Origin: Methylobacterium sp. J-048
Lineage (GTDB): Bacteria > Pseudomonadota > Alphaproteobacteria > Rhizobiales > Beijerinckiaceae
Reading direction: 5' to 3'
Assembly: GCF_022829515.1 (NCBI RefSeq)
Contig: NZ_JAKSYL010000047.1
Coordinates: 1-58,507, forward strand
DNA length: 58,507 nucleotides
In this document: positions 17,216 through 26,390 of the stretch, piece after piece
Layout of the letters: each line of letters begins with the position of its first letter
How positions within the stretch are numbered: the first letter of the stretch is position 1
The notes under the pieces: generated by a model
Databases searched by the model: none
The model's input: the letters and a program-made list of their open reading frames with translations, nothing else
Told to the model about the DNA's origin: nothing
Program-made: the position numbers and the translations under genes

Positions 17216-17794
17216 TCAAACGGCGGCCGGCGCGCGGCGCCTGCGCTTGAGGAAGGCTACGGTGCCTCCCGCCAAGGTGAGACCCAGCATCGCGTCGATC
17301 TCGGGTGCCGGCGCACCTCCGGAACTGCCGCCTGAGCCGCCACCGAAACCGGTATCAGAGAGGAAGAATCCGGCAGAGGCTCCGCTCTCCCCGTATGGAG
17401 AGAGTGCGACGAGGCCGGTCGCCGTGTGCCCGCTTGCACCCGAGCCGCCGCCCGCCCCGCCGAAAGTGGAGCCTTTGACCCCATAAGACGCATCGGCCGT
17501 GGCGTAGCCGATGGCCGGAGGCGATATGAGCCCCGGAAAGGTCCCCCCTCCCCCGAAGCAAGTCACTGTGCGTGCGAACGGATCCCTGCTGAGCAAGGTA
17601 TCCAGGCTCGCGACCTGTCCGAGACGGGGCTGACCGGAGGCGGACATGCGCGGAACCGAGTCGGCATCGCGAAACGCGAGGGGCCGACAGTCGAAGTCAC
17701 GGATCACATCGACGGGCGCTGCATGTGCAGGACTGATCCAACCGATCAAGCATAGGGCGGCGACAACGGCAGCACGCGACAGGCGTTCCTTCAT
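17216..17794 (-). CDS. secreted protein with PEP-CTERM-like (PEID) sorting tail
   Basis: A 192-residue exported protein from ATG 17794, after a strong GGAGGGG site. It has a signal peptide ending near SPAHA|APVDV (residue 25), a middle with Cys36 and Cys79, and a Gly/Ser-rich linker (~residues 110-160). The C-terminus is tripartite: PEID at 164-167, a hydrophobic helix (168-182), then KRRRR. This matches the plan of exosortase sorting signals, with PEID resembling the VPEID variant. It is encoded immediately before the exosortase and is its likely dedicated substrate. No enzymatic domain is seen, so a structural or adhesive role is possible. Confidence 0.83.
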   Translation of the reverse strand: MKERLSRAAVVAALCLIGWISPAHAAPVDVIRDFDCRPLAFRDADSVPRMSASGQPRLGQVASLDTLLSRDPFARTVTCFGGGGTFPGLISPPAIGYATADASYGVKGSTFGGAGGGSGASGHTATGLVALSPYGESGASAGFFLSDTGFGGGSGGSSGGAPAPEIDAMLGLTLAGGTVAFLKRRRRAPAAV

Positions 17795-18228
17795 TGCCCC
17801 TCCACCCCGGGTTTTGCCGTCACGGCACGCGGATCTCGAATACGCGGCCGGACACTGGATCCCGTTAACCAAGTTATTGGGCCCCTCAACAGAAACTGAT
17901 ATGTTGGTGCGTCGACGCGTAGGTCAACTTCGGGTTTCTACTGAATTATTGCGTATTCGACGCTATTAATCATGAACGCTACTTGTGGGCACTTACAGCC
18001 AAGGTCTGGGCTGCGACCGGTGAGACGGTGCAGACGCACATGACGCCCTCCGCCGGGACGCCGAGGGGATGGATTTGTGCGCTGCCGCACGAAGCCGGGC
18101 GCGTTGCGGTAACTCGGCGGGTCCACAGGCGATTCTCCCTCATAGACCACGTGGGTCGGACCACGTCCGCCCGCGGGATGCCGGCTCCGGAAGACGGAGC
18201 GAGACCGGCATTACCCGAGGAGACCGCC
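17795..18228. other. divergent intergenic region
   Basis: About 430 bases lie between the exosortase substrate gene and the rightward glycosyltransferase gene. The segment 17860-17990 is AT-richer and probably carries a promoter. No gene, repeat or clear operator is recognised. Confidence 0.5.
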
Positions 18229-19557
18229 ATGAAGATCCTGATCGCCGCGACGCCGCTCACCGGCCACGTGAACCCGCTGCTCGCCATCGGCCGCGCCGCC
18301 GCGGCCCGGGGCGATGACGTGCGCGTGCTCACCGATCCGGCTTTCCAGGCAAGGGTCGAGGCAGCGGGCCTACGCTTCGCGCCCTATGCGGACAACGACT
18401 CGGCCGGATTCCTGGAGACGACGCTGCCCGCCGGCCCGGAGCGCTTCCGGCGCGAGTTCCAGCGGCGCTTCATCGATCCCATACCGGTTCAGACCGCCGC
18501 CCTGCGGGCCCTGATCGCCGAGGACGCACCGGACGTGATCGTAGCCGGCAGCATGTTCCTCGGCGTGCTGCCGCTGCTCTTGGACACCGCACCGCGGCCG
18601 CCGATCGTCACCGCCAATATCAGCTTCCTGTTCCTCGACCGGCCCGACCACGCCCCGGTCGGTCTCGGCCTGCCGCCCGCCCGCGACAAGACCGAACTCG
18701 CCCGCTACGCCGCCCTGAAGGCCGGGATGGATGCAGCCTTCGCCAACCCGGTCCGGGCCTACGCGGATGCGCAACTGGCGCGGCTCGGCGTGCCGCCCCT
18801 GCCGGCCTCGCTGCCGCATTCGGTGGTCGTGCTGCCGGACCTGTTTCTTCAGCCGAGCGTTCCGGGCTTCGAGTATGATTACGGCACGCTGCCCGCGGGC
18901 GTCCGCTTCATCGGCCTGCTCCAGCCTCCGGCTCCGCCGGCCCCTCTGCCAGATTGGTGGCCTGAGCTGGAACGGGCCAATGCCGAGGGCAAGCCGGTGG
19001 TGCTGGTCACGCAGGGCACCCTGGCCAACGCGGATTTCGGCGCGCTGGTCGAGCCGACGCTCACCGCCCTGGCCGATCGGGACGACCTCCTCGTCCTCGC
19101 CACCACGGGTGGACGGCCGGTCGAGGCGCTGCGCGGCCCGGTGCCGGCCAACACCCGCGCTGCGCGCTTCCTGCCGTTCCGCGAATTGCTGCCGCGCGTG
19201 AGCGTGCTGGTCACCAACGGCGGCTACGGCAGCGTCTCGCAGGCGCTGGCGAACGGCGTGCCGATCGTCTCGGCCGGCCTGACCGAGGACAAGGCGGAGG
19301 TGAACGCTCGCATCGGCTGGTCGGGCGTCGGCTTCAACCTCGCCACCAACAGGCCGAGCCCCGACGCTCTACGGACGGCGGTGACGTGCGTGCTCGACGA
19401 GCCGAGCTTCCGGCAGAGGGCCGGTGCGTTGCAGGAGGCCTTCGCGAAGCGCGATGCGATGGCCGGGATTCTGGGCGCAATCGATGATCTCAGCCGCTCG
19501 GGCCCGGTGTGCCGCCGCAGCCCGCGCGCGGCGGTTGGGTTTGCAAAGTCGGCGTGA
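18229..19557 (+). CDS. glycosyltransferase, GT1/MGT-like (UDP-sugar dependent)
   Basis: A 442-residue GT-B fold enzyme that should transfer a sugar from a nucleotide donor to a small acceptor. The N-terminal half starts MKILIAATPLTGHVNPLLAIG with the acceptor-side His (GHVNP). The C-terminal half has VVLVTQGTLAN and the donor-binding stretch RFLPFRELLPRVSVLVTNGGYGSVSQALANGVPIV. ATG at 18229 follows CGAGGAG by about seven bases. Relatives modify macrolides, polyketides, sterols or carotenoids. The acceptor cannot be predicted, and no biosynthetic partner lies alongside. Confidence 0.88.
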   Translation: MKILIAATPLTGHVNPLLAIGRAAAARGDDVRVLTDPAFQARVEAAGLRFAPYADNDSAGFLETTLPAGPERFRREFQRRFIDPIPVQTAALRALIAEDAPDVIVAGSMFLGVLPLLLDTAPRPPIVTANISFLFLDRPDHAPVGLGLPPARDKTELARYAALKAGMDAAFANPVRAYADAQLARLGVPPLPASLPHSVVVLPDLFLQPSVPGFEYDYGTLPAGVRFIGLLQPPAPPAPLPDWWPELERANAEGKPVVLVTQGTLANADFGALVEPTLTALADRDDLLVLATTGGRPVEALRGPVPANTRAARFLPFRELLPRVSVLVTNGGYGSVSQALANGVPIVSAGLTEDKAEVNARIGWSGVGFNLATNRPSPDALRTAVTCVLDEPSFRQRAGALQEAFAKRDAMAGILGAIDDLSRSGPVCRRSPRAAVGFAKSA

Positions 19558-19654
19558 GGTCCGCTGGCGATCGGCTAGGACGAGCCGGTGCTCGTTCGCA
19601 TCGCGGTGTACTGGGACGCCATCGCGCGCCTCCGGATTCAGCGAAGCGTTTCGA

Positions 19655-19689
19655 AATGTTTCACGGGAAAATGTTTCCCGTGAAACATT
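19655..19689. promoter_or_regulatory. parS-like inverted repeat
   Basis: A perfect 16-bp inverted repeat with a 3-base loop. Its right half contains TGTTTCCCGTGAAACA (19672-19687), which differs from the ParB-binding parS consensus TGTTTCACGTGAAACA at one position. The left half has a second, weaker copy (19657-19672, 13 of 16). It could be a ParB site, or simply a hairpin terminator of the glycosyltransferase gene; there is no U-tract. Confidence 0.5.
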
Positions 19690-19749
19690 CACAGGTTTAG
19701 CCGATCATTCGGCGGCATTGGGGCTCCGCCGGATCACACGTCCCGTTGG

Positions 19750-20862
19750 TCAGCGCCGGATCGCCACCGGCCCGTTCATGCCCGGCCAATCGGAATAGCC
19801 GTTGGCGCCGCCGCCGTACCAATAGGGCTTCGGCGCCTCGGCCAAGGGGGCGCCGCTGGCTAGGCGCTGAACGAGGTCGGGATTGGCGATGTAGGGACGG
19901 CCGAAGCTGAACAAGTCGGCCCGGCCCTCGGCCAGCTCCTTCTCGGCGAGATCCAGGGTGAGCTGATTGTTGCCGATATAGGCGCCCTTGAACCGGCGGC
20001 GCAGGTCGAGGAAGTCGACGCCGTCCGGCACGTCCCGGGTCTGCTGGGTCACGCCCTCGATCGTGTGGACGTAGAGCAGGCCGAAACCGTTCAGCGCATC
20101 GATATAGGCGCCGTAGGTGGCGTGCGGATCGGAATCCAGCGGCGTCTCGCCGGGCTGCGTGGTCGCCGGCGAGAGCCGGATGCCGACCCGGGCTCCGCCG
20201 CCCCAGACTTCGGTGACAGCCCGGACCACCTCCAGGGGAAAGCGCAGGCGGTTCTCGATCGAGCCGCCGTAGCGGTCGGTACGCCTGTTGGTGGAGTCGC
20301 GGACGAATTGCTCCAACAGGTAATTGTTGGCTGAGTGGATCTCGACCCCGTCGAAACCCGCCCGCTTGGCGTTCTCCGCCGCGCGCCGGTAATCGGCGAT
20401 GATCCCCGGGATCTCGTCGGTCTCGAGCGCCCGGGGCGTCACATGGGGCTTCATCCCGTCCTGGGTGAACGCGGTCCCCTCGGGCTTGATCGCGGAGGCC
20501 GAGACTGGGAGTGCGCCGCCGGGCTGAAGCTCGGGATGCGAGATCCGGCCGGTATGCCAGAGCTGAAGGAAGATCAGACCATCATTGGCATGGATCGTCT
20601 TCACGATCCGCGACCAGCTCTCGACCTGCGCGTCGGACCAGATCCCCGGCGTGTAGGCGTAGCCGACGCCCTGGGGTGAGATGTTGGTCGCCTCGGAAAT
20701 GATCAGGCCGGCATTGGCCCGCTGCCCGTAATAATCGGCGGCGAAATCCGGCGGCACGCCGTCATTGTTGGAGCGGCTGCGGGTGAGCGGCGCCATCACC
20801 ACCCGGTTCTTGAGGGTCAGGTCGCCGATAGTGACCGGCTGCAGGATCGGGCTGTTCGGCAT
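19750..20862 (-). CDS. old yellow enzyme family ene-reductase (NemA-like)
   Basis: A 370-residue FMN-dependent oxidoreductase that reduces activated C=C bonds of enones, maleimides or nitro compounds using NAD(P)H. Family features in order: PVTIGDLTLKNRVVMAPLTRSR; QLWHTGR; FDGVEIHSANNYLLEQF with the substrate-binding His/Asn pair; STNRRTDRYGGSIENRLRFP; and FSFGRPYIANPDLV near the end. Start ATG at 20862 has GAGG five bases upstream. It stands alone, divergent from the alcohol dehydrogenase gene, with which it may share detoxification duties. Confidence 0.93.
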   Translation of the reverse strand: MPNSPILQPVTIGDLTLKNRVVMAPLTRSRSNNDGVPPDFAADYYGQRANAGLIISEATNISPQGVGYAYTPGIWSDAQVESWSRIVKTIHANDGLIFLQLWHTGRISHPELQPGGALPVSASAIKPEGTAFTQDGMKPHVTPRALETDEIPGIIADYRRAAENAKRAGFDGVEIHSANNYLLEQFVRDSTNRRTDRYGGSIENRLRFPLEVVRAVTEVWGGGARVGIRLSPATTQPGETPLDSDPHATYGAYIDALNGFGLLYVHTIEGVTQQTRDVPDGVDFLDLRRRFKGAYIGNNQLTLDLAEKELAEGRADLFSFGRPYIANPDLVQRLASGAPLAEAPKPYWYGGGANGYSDWPGMNGPVAIRR

Positions 20863-21213
20863 GAGACCTCGGAGGGAACACTTCTGGAAGGACGCGCGGC
20901 CCGGGCTGTCGCCAGGCATCGGCTGGCCGGCATCGCGGCACCGGCAGGCCCAGCGGAATGGTCGTTAACCGGTCATGGTCGGGGCTGGGTTCCACGGCCG
21001 CGTTTCGATCGGCTCAGGTAGAGGCCATCGCCGGTCGGCGGTGCGGAATGCCGCGGGAACCGGAATCCGGGGCGCGTCTTGCCCGACAGGCGGCATCGCG
21101 AGCGGCTTGGCCCTGCGTGTCGCCTCAACGGAACTTGACCGTACTGCCGGCGACTTGCCCTCGCGAGGCCGCGCCCCGCGGTTGCACGTCCCTCGATCTG
21201 GAGAACCGACGCC
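20863..21213. other. divergent intergenic region
   Basis: About 350 bases between the ene-reductase and alcohol dehydrogenase genes. GC-rich throughout, with no gene, repeat or recognisable operator. Promoters for both genes presumably lie here. Confidence 0.5.
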
Positions 21214-22389
21214 ATGAAAGCCCTCTGCTGGCACGGCAAGAACGACATCCGCTGCGACACGGTCCCGGATCCGGTGATCGAGGATGCCCGCGACGTGATC
21301 ATCAAGGTGACGAGCTGCGCGATCTGCGGCTCGGACCTCCACCTAATGGACGGCCAGATGCCGACCATGAAATCCGGTGACGTGCTCGGCCACGAGTTCA
21401 TGGGCGAGGTGATCGAAGTCGGCCAGGGCTTCACCAAGTTCCGGAAGGGCGACCGGATCGTCGTGCCGTTCAACATCAATTGCGGCGCCTGTCGGCAGTG
21501 CAAGCTCGGCAATTACTCGGTCTGCGAGCGCTCGAACCGCAACGGCGAGATGGCGGCCGCGCAGTTCGGCTACCCGACCGCGGGCCTGTTCGGCTACTCG
21601 CATCTCACCGGCGGCTACGCGGGCGGCCAGGCCGAGTACGTGCGCGTCCCCATGGCCGATGTGGCGCCCATGAAGGTGCCGGATGGCATGGACGACGAGT
21701 CGGTCCTGTTCCTCACCGACATCCTGCCCACCGGCTGGCAGGGCGCGGAACATTGCGAGATCCAGGGCGGCGAGATCATCGCGATCTGGGGCGCCGGCCC
21801 GGTCGGCCTGTTCGCGATCCAGTCGGCCAAGATCATGGGCGCCGGGCGCATCATCGCCATCGACACGGTTCCCGAGCGCCTCGCCTTGGCCAGAAAATCA
21901 GGTGCCACCGACGTCGTCGACTTCATGAACGAGGACGTGTTCGAGCGGATCAAGGAGATCAGCAAGGGCCAGGGCGCCGACGGCGTGATCGACTGCGTCG
22001 GCATGGAGGCCAGCGCCGGCCATGGCGGCCTCACCGGCGTGCTCTCGACCCTTCAGGAGAAGCTGACCTCCACCGAGCGGCCCTACGCCCTGGCCGAGGC
22101 GATCAAGGCGGTCCGGCCGTGCGGCATCGTCTCGGTGCCGGGCGTCTATGGCGGCCCGGTGCCGGTCAATATGGGCTCGATCGTGCAGAAGGGCCTGACC
22201 CTCAAGAGCGGGCAGACCCACGTGAAGCGCTACCTGGAGACGCTGACCAAGCTGATCCAGGAGGGCAAGTTCGACATGACGTCGATGATCACCCACCGCT
22301 CGACCAACCTCGCGGACGGCCCGGACCTGTACAAGACCTTCCGGGACAAGGCCGATGGCTGCGTGAAGGTGGTCTTCCACCCGAACTGA
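21214..22389 (+). CDS. zinc-dependent alcohol/formaldehyde dehydrogenase-like protein
   Basis: A 391-residue medium-chain dehydrogenase. Catalytic zinc ligands are Cys38 (CAICGSDLH) and His60-Glu61 (LGHEFMGEV). The structural zinc site is the Cys90/93/96/104 cluster (NCGACRQCKLGNYSVC). The Rossmann loop is GAGPVG at 193-198, with Asp217 at the end of the next strand, suggesting NAD preference. Long inserts resemble glutathione-independent formaldehyde dehydrogenases, which would suit a methylotroph, but the substrate is unproven. It ends with a clear hairpin at 22423. Confidence 0.9.
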   Translation: MKALCWHGKNDIRCDTVPDPVIEDARDVIIKVTSCAICGSDLHLMDGQMPTMKSGDVLGHEFMGEVIEVGQGFTKFRKGDRIVVPFNINCGACRQCKLGNYSVCERSNRNGEMAAAQFGYPTAGLFGYSHLTGGYAGGQAEYVRVPMADVAPMKVPDGMDDESVLFLTDILPTGWQGAEHCEIQGGEIIAIWGAGPVGLFAIQSAKIMGAGRIIAIDTVPERLALARKSGATDVVDFMNEDVFERIKEISKGQGADGVIDCVGMEASAGHGGLTGVLSTLQEKLTSTERPYALAEAIKAVRPCGIVSVPGVYGGPVPVNMGSIVQKGLTLKSGQTHVKRYLETLTKLIQEGKFDMTSMITHRSTNLADGPDLYKTFRDKADGCVKVVFHPN

Positions 22390-22422
22390 GTTCGCGTGCG
22401 GTGCGTTAACGCTGCCTCCGAG

Positions 22423-22449
22423 GCCCCGGTCTTCAAGGACCGGGGCTTT
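22423..22449 (+). terminator. terminator after the alcohol dehydrogenase gene
   Basis: GCCCCGGTC (22423-22431) pairs with GACCGGGGC (22438-22446), loop of six bases, followed by TTT. Confidence 0.7.
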
Positions 22450-22480
22450 GACTGTCGCTGTATCCCAGGATTGATCCCGT

Positions 22481-23662
22481 ATGACGATGCCGGCCGCCCG
22501 TACTCTGCTGCCTATCCTCCTCTCGACACTCGTCGGGCCAGCCCTGGCGCAGGAGCCCGTGGCCGCGACATCGCCGCCACCGGCCAGTTCGTCCGCGCTG
22601 ACGCAGGTCGCGCGCTTCCAGCATCAGGTCACCGGTGTGACCGTGGCGCAGGACGGACGGATCTTCGTGAATTTCCCGCGCTGGACCGAGGATGCCCCGG
22701 TCTCGGTGGCGGAGCTGAAGGACGGCAAGCCCGTCCCCTACCCGGACGTCGAGTGGAATGCCTGGCGCAACGCCCGCAAGGACGAGGTCGACCCAAAGAC
22801 CCACTTCGTGTGCGTGCAGAGCGTCGTCGCCGATCGGCACGGCCGGCTCTGGGTGGTCGATGCCGCCGCTCCCGCCATGGCGGCCGTCGTCAAGGACGGC
22901 CCGAAGCTGGTGGCGATCGACCTGAAGACCAACACGGTCTCCAAGACAATCGCATTCGACCCAGCGATCGCCCCGCAGGGCTCCTACCTGAACGACGTAC
23001 GGATATCGCCAGACGGCAAGACCGCCTACCTCACCGATTCCGGCGCCGAGGGCGCGCTGGTGGTGGTCGATATCGATTCGGGCAAGGCTAAGCGTCTGCT
23101 GGCGGGCGTGCCCGCGACGATGCCCGACACCGCCGTGACCGTGACCTATGACGGCAAGCCGCTGCGGCGGCCGGACGGGCGCGGCGTCGAGTTCTCGGCC
23201 GACGGCATCGCCCTCTCGCCGGATGGCAAGACGCTCTACTGGCAGGCGATCAAGGGCAAGACGCTCTACAGCCTTCCGACCGACGCACTGACCGGCTGGG
23301 TCACGGCATCGCTCGTGCCGGAGACGCTTGCCGACAAGAGTCTGACGGGCAAGATCGTCTCGGTGGGCGAGAACGGACCTGCCGACGGGCTGCTCATCGA
23401 CCGCGACGGCAGCCGCATGTACGTGACCTCGCCGCAAGACGATTCGATCAAGGTCCGCGACTTCGCGGCCAAGGAGTCCGGCCTGACCACGCTGGTGCAG
23501 GATCCGCGGCTGCGCTGGCCGGACACGTTCAGCCAGGGCCCGGACGGGACGGTCTACGTCACGACCTCGCATATTCAGGATTCCGCCTTCTACAAGGAGG
23601 GGGCCCCGATCGCCCTGCCGACCGAGCTGTGGAGCTTCAAGCCAACGGCCGCTCCGCGCTGA
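22481..23662 (+). CDS. secreted yellow/major-royal-jelly-like beta-propeller protein
   Basis: A 393-residue exported protein with a signal peptide (LLPILLSTLVGPALAQ). The mature part resembles the yellow/MRJP family, called L-dopachrome tautomerase-related in bacteria: VTVAQDGRIFVNFPRW, WNAWRNARKDEVDPKTHFVCVQSVV, LNDVRISPDGKTAYLTDSG, and the later QGPDGTVYVTTSHIQDS. These repeats build a propeller in the periplasm. Family members bind small amines or catechols, and the bacterial role is not known. Strong hairpins lie on both sides, so it is probably a single transcription unit. Confidence 0.85.
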   Translation: MTMPAARTLLPILLSTLVGPALAQEPVAATSPPPASSSALTQVARFQHQVTGVTVAQDGRIFVNFPRWTEDAPVSVAELKDGKPVPYPDVEWNAWRNARKDEVDPKTHFVCVQSVVADRHGRLWVVDAAAPAMAAVVKDGPKLVAIDLKTNTVSKTIAFDPAIAPQGSYLNDVRISPDGKTAYLTDSGAEGALVVVDIDSGKAKRLLAGVPATMPDTAVTVTYDGKPLRRPDGRGVEFSADGIALSPDGKTLYWQAIKGKTLYSLPTDALTGWVTASLVPETLADKSLTGKIVSVGENGPADGLLIDRDGSRMYVTSPQDDSIKVRDFAAKESGLTTLVQDPRLRWPDTFSQGPDGTVYVTTSHIQDSAFYKEGAPIALPTELWSFKPTAAPR

Positions 23663-23680
23663 GCTACGCGCGCACCTGAC

Positions 23681-23714
23681 GCCTCCGTGCCGGGGAGCCC
23701 GGTCCGGAGGCTTC
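23681..23714 (+). terminator. two-tier hairpin after the yellow-like gene
   Basis: GCCTCCG (23681-23687) pairs with CGGAGGC (23705-23711), with an inner CCGGG/CCCGG stem. A short TT follows. Confidence 0.65.
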
Positions 23715-24132
23715 GGTATCCCGAACCTGCATGTATCCCCTGATCCCCGCGTCTTGCCCCTGGCAGGATTCCTTGGACGGCCTAGGATGCTCCGTACGCG
23801 TTTCGAACGCGTACGCCCCGGCTTAAATAGACCCATCGAATACCAATATAAGTCAGATATTCTTGCCCGATCATGCATGATTTTCATTTACAATGACATC
23901 AGTAATCGGAATACTGAATTAAAGACTTTAGATATATCAAATTACGCAAATACATATCTAATCCAAATCTTGATCCTTCTAGAAATGTACAAAAACAACC
24001 CGATCGCACTCGAGTTCTGATATTAATTTTTTGTTAATGATAGCCGCAGTAACAACTCTACGTAATCCCACTTGGCGCACGCCGAATCAGATCCACGGCG
24101 GTCGAGACATTTAAGCAAGGACGAGGCGGTCG
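23715..24132 (+). other. AT-rich upstream region of the chemoreceptor
   Basis: From about 23825 to 24060 the sequence is strongly AT-rich, in contrast to the GC-rich flanks. It probably contains the chemoreceptor promoter and could be a binding target of MucR- or H-NS-like proteins. An 88-codon open frame across it has no ribosome-binding site or domain and is not called. Confidence 0.55.
23793..23815. promoter_or_regulatory. perfect 10-bp palindrome, possible operator
   Basis: CGTACGCGTT and AACGCGTACG are exact reverse complements around a 3-base spacer, at the edge of the AT-rich stretch. It has no U-tract, so an operator is more likely than a terminator. Confidence 0.4.
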
Positions 24133-25611
24133 ATGGGCTTGCTGCTCAATAAGGATCTCCACTCGAAAGTGGAAGCATTGGATCGATCCCAGGCGGTCAT
24201 CGAATTCGCCCTCGATGGCACGATCCTGACGGCGAACAAGAACTTCCTCGAAGCGGTTGGCTACCAGCTCGACGAGATCCGGGGCCAGTCCCATGGAATG
24301 CTGGTCGCGCCGGCCTTCCGGGACAGCGAAGCCTACCGCGAATTCTGGGCTGCGCTCAGGCACGGCGAATTCCAAGGGGGCGAGTTCAAGCGCATCGGCA
24401 AGGGCGGCCGCGAGGTCTGGCTGCAGGCGACCTACAACCCGATCCTCGGCCGCGGCGGCAAGCCGACCAAGGTCGTCAAGTTCGCCAGCGACGTGACCGA
24501 GCAGGTGATGCGCACCATCGGGTACGAGGGCCAGATCAAGGCGATCAACCGGGTGCAGGCGGTGATCGAATTCGCCCTCGACGGCACGATCCTGACCGCG
24601 AACGACAATTTCCTCACGTCGATGGGGTATCGGCTGGAGGAAATCCAGGGTCATCACCACAGCCTGTTCATCGACCCGGAGACCCGCCAAGGCGCCGCAT
24701 ACCGGCAGTTCTGGGACAGCCTGGGCCGCGGCGAATACCAGGCCGATGAGTATTGCCGGCTCGCCAAGGGCGGGCGCGAAGTCTACATCCAGGGCAGCTA
24801 CAACCCGATTTTCGACCGCGACGGGCGTCCGCTCAAGATTGTCAAATTCGCCACCGACGTGACCGCCGCCGTGCTGGAGCGCCGGCAGCGGGCCGCGTTG
24901 CAAAGCGCCATCGCGCGCGACCTGGCCGCCATCGCGGAGGCCGCATCCGGCGTCTCGCAGCAGGCCGGGCAGGCCGCCCAATCGTCGACGCACGTCTCCG
25001 GCGACATCCAGACCGTGGCCTCGGGCGCCGAGGAACTCGCCGCCTCGGTCGCGGAGATCAGCGCGCAGGTCGGGCAGGCCTCGGAGATCGCCGGGCAGGC
25101 CGTGGGCCAAGCCCGGGAGACGCACCGGATCATCGCCGGCCTCAGCCAGTCCGCGGCCCAGATCGGCGAAGTCGTCGCTCTGATCCAGAGCATCGCGGCG
25201 CAGACCAACCTGCTGGCGCTCAACGCCACGATCGAGGCCGCGCGCGCCGGCGATGCCGGCCGGGGCTTCGCGGTGGTGGCCTCCGAAGTGAAGGAGCTCG
25301 CCAACCAAACCGCCCGGGCCACGGAACAGATCGGCACCCAGATCGCGGGGAGCCAGGAGGCGACCCGGGGGGCCGTCGAGGCGATCGGCTCGATCCAGGG
25401 CACGATCGTGAAGCTCAACGAGGTCGCGACGGCGATCTCGACCGCCGTCGAGCAGCAATCCGCCGTCACCCGCGAGATGTCGGCCAGCATGCAGACGGCC
25501 GCCAGCGGCGTCGGCGCGATCACCGCGAGTCTCGGGGTCATCGCCCAATCCGCCGAGCAGGCGAACAGTGCCACGCAGCAATTGCGCGCGGCCGCGCAGA
25601 ACGCCGCCTGA
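24133..25611 (+). CDS. soluble methyl-accepting chemotaxis protein with two PAS domains
   Basis: A 492-residue chemoreceptor without transmembrane segments, so cytoplasmic. PAS domains lie at ~14-125 and ~136-247. They are recent duplicates: both contain [16 protein letters not shown] and KGGREV, and the underlying DNA is also close. The signalling domain (~260-490) has the conserved hairpin tip [30 protein letters not shown] followed by [16 protein letters not shown], which contacts CheA/CheW. PAS pairs of this type may bind heme or flavin and sense oxygen or redox. There are no che genes nearby. ATG at 24133 follows GAGG. Confidence 0.93.
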   Translation: MGLLLNKDLHSKVEALDRSQAVIEFALDGTILTANKNFLEAVGYQLDEIRGQSHGMLVAPAFRDSEAYREFWAALRHGEFQGGEFKRIGKGGREVWLQATYNPILGRGGKPTKVVKFASDVTEQVMRTIGYEGQIKAINRVQAVIEFALDGTILTANDNFLTSMGYRLEEIQGHHHSLFIDPETRQGAAYRQFWDSLGRGEYQADEYCRLAKGGREVYIQGSYNPIFDRDGRPLKIVKFATDVTAAVLERRQRAALQSAIARDLAAIAEAASGVSQQAGQAAQSSTHVSGDIQTVASGAEELAASVAEISAQVGQASEIAGQAVGQARETHRIIAGLSQSAAQIGEVVALIQSIAAQTNLLALNATIEAARAGDAGRGFAVVASEVKELANQTARATEQIGTQIAGSQEATRGAVEAIGSIQGTIVKLNEVATAISTAVEQQSAVTREMSASMQTAASGVGAITASLGVIAQSAEQANSATQQLRAAAQNAA

Positions 25612-25700
25612 GCGCGGGCGGCCCGGCCGCGTGCGAGTAGCGTGCGGGGCCGGCCGGTTCGCGGCGCGGTTCCCGACGCCCCGGACGGTCCGAGAGCCCC

Positions 25701-26375
25701 ATGTGCAACCTCTACAGCCTGCGCACCGGCCCCGCCGAGCTGCGCCGCGCCTTCGGGCTCGCCCGCGACCGCACGGGCAACCTGCCGCCGTTGCCGGCGA
25801 TCTTTCCGGACCAGATGGCGCCGGTTGTCTGGAACGGGGCGGAGGGCCGGGAACTCGCCATGATGCGCTGGGGCATCCCGGGCCCGAAGGCGTTCGGCGA
25901 GCATCCGGTCACCAATGTCCGCAACGCGGCGAGCCCGCATTGGCGGCCCTGGCTCGGGCCGGCCCATCGCTGCCTCGTGCCGGTCACCGCGTTCAGCGAG
26001 TATGCCGACACCAAGCCGCGCAAGACGCCGGTGTGGTTCGCCCTCAATGAGGATCGGCCGCTCTTCGCCTTCGCGGGCATCTGGCGGCCCTGGTCCGGCG
26101 TGCGCGGGACCAAGCGTGAGAACCCGGACCGCGTGGCGGAGGAGCACCGGCTGTTCTCGTTCCTGACCACGGAGGCGAACGGCATCGTCGGCCCGGTCCA
26201 CCCGAAGGCGATGCCGGTCCTGCTAACCGAGCCGGAGGAATGGGCGGCCTGGCTAGAAGCGCCCACCGCGGAGGCGCTCAAGCTGCAGCGCCCTCTGCGG
26301 GATTCGGCGATGCGCGAGGTCGCCCGGGGCGAACGCGCGGACGGCCCCGCGACGGATGACGAGCCGGAGACGTAA
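25701..26375 (+). CDS. SRAP-domain protein (YedK/HMCES family)
   Basis: A 224-residue protein that crosslinks to abasic sites in single-stranded DNA through its N-terminal Cys, shielding them during replication. All expected residues are visible: Cys2 right after the start Met (MCNLYS), Asn72 and Arg74 in TNVRNA, Glu100 in AFSEY, and His167 in VHPKAMPVLL. The length is standard. It is not in an evident operon. I see no SOS box in the short upstream region. Confidence 0.93.
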   Translation: MCNLYSLRTGPAELRRAFGLARDRTGNLPPLPAIFPDQMAPVVWNGAEGRELAMMRWGIPGPKAFGEHPVTNVRNAASPHWRPWLGPAHRCLVPVTAFSEYADTKPRKTPVWFALNEDRPLFAFAGIWRPWSGVRGTKRENPDRVAEEHRLFSFLTTEANGIVGPVHPKAMPVLLTEPEEWAAWLEAPTAEALKLQRPLRDSAMREVARGERADGPATDDEPET

Positions 26376-26390
26376 AGGCCGGTTCGACCG

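Noticed and set aside
19655..19689. Rho-independent terminator as the only explanation of the hairpin
   Set aside because: The stem is perfect but no U-tract follows on either strand, and the match to parS is close; termination remains possible but not preferred.
23754..24020. An 88-codon frame across the AT-rich region
   Set aside because: It has no ribosome-binding site, starts in the GC-rich flank with Arg-rich sequence, and has no recognisable domain.
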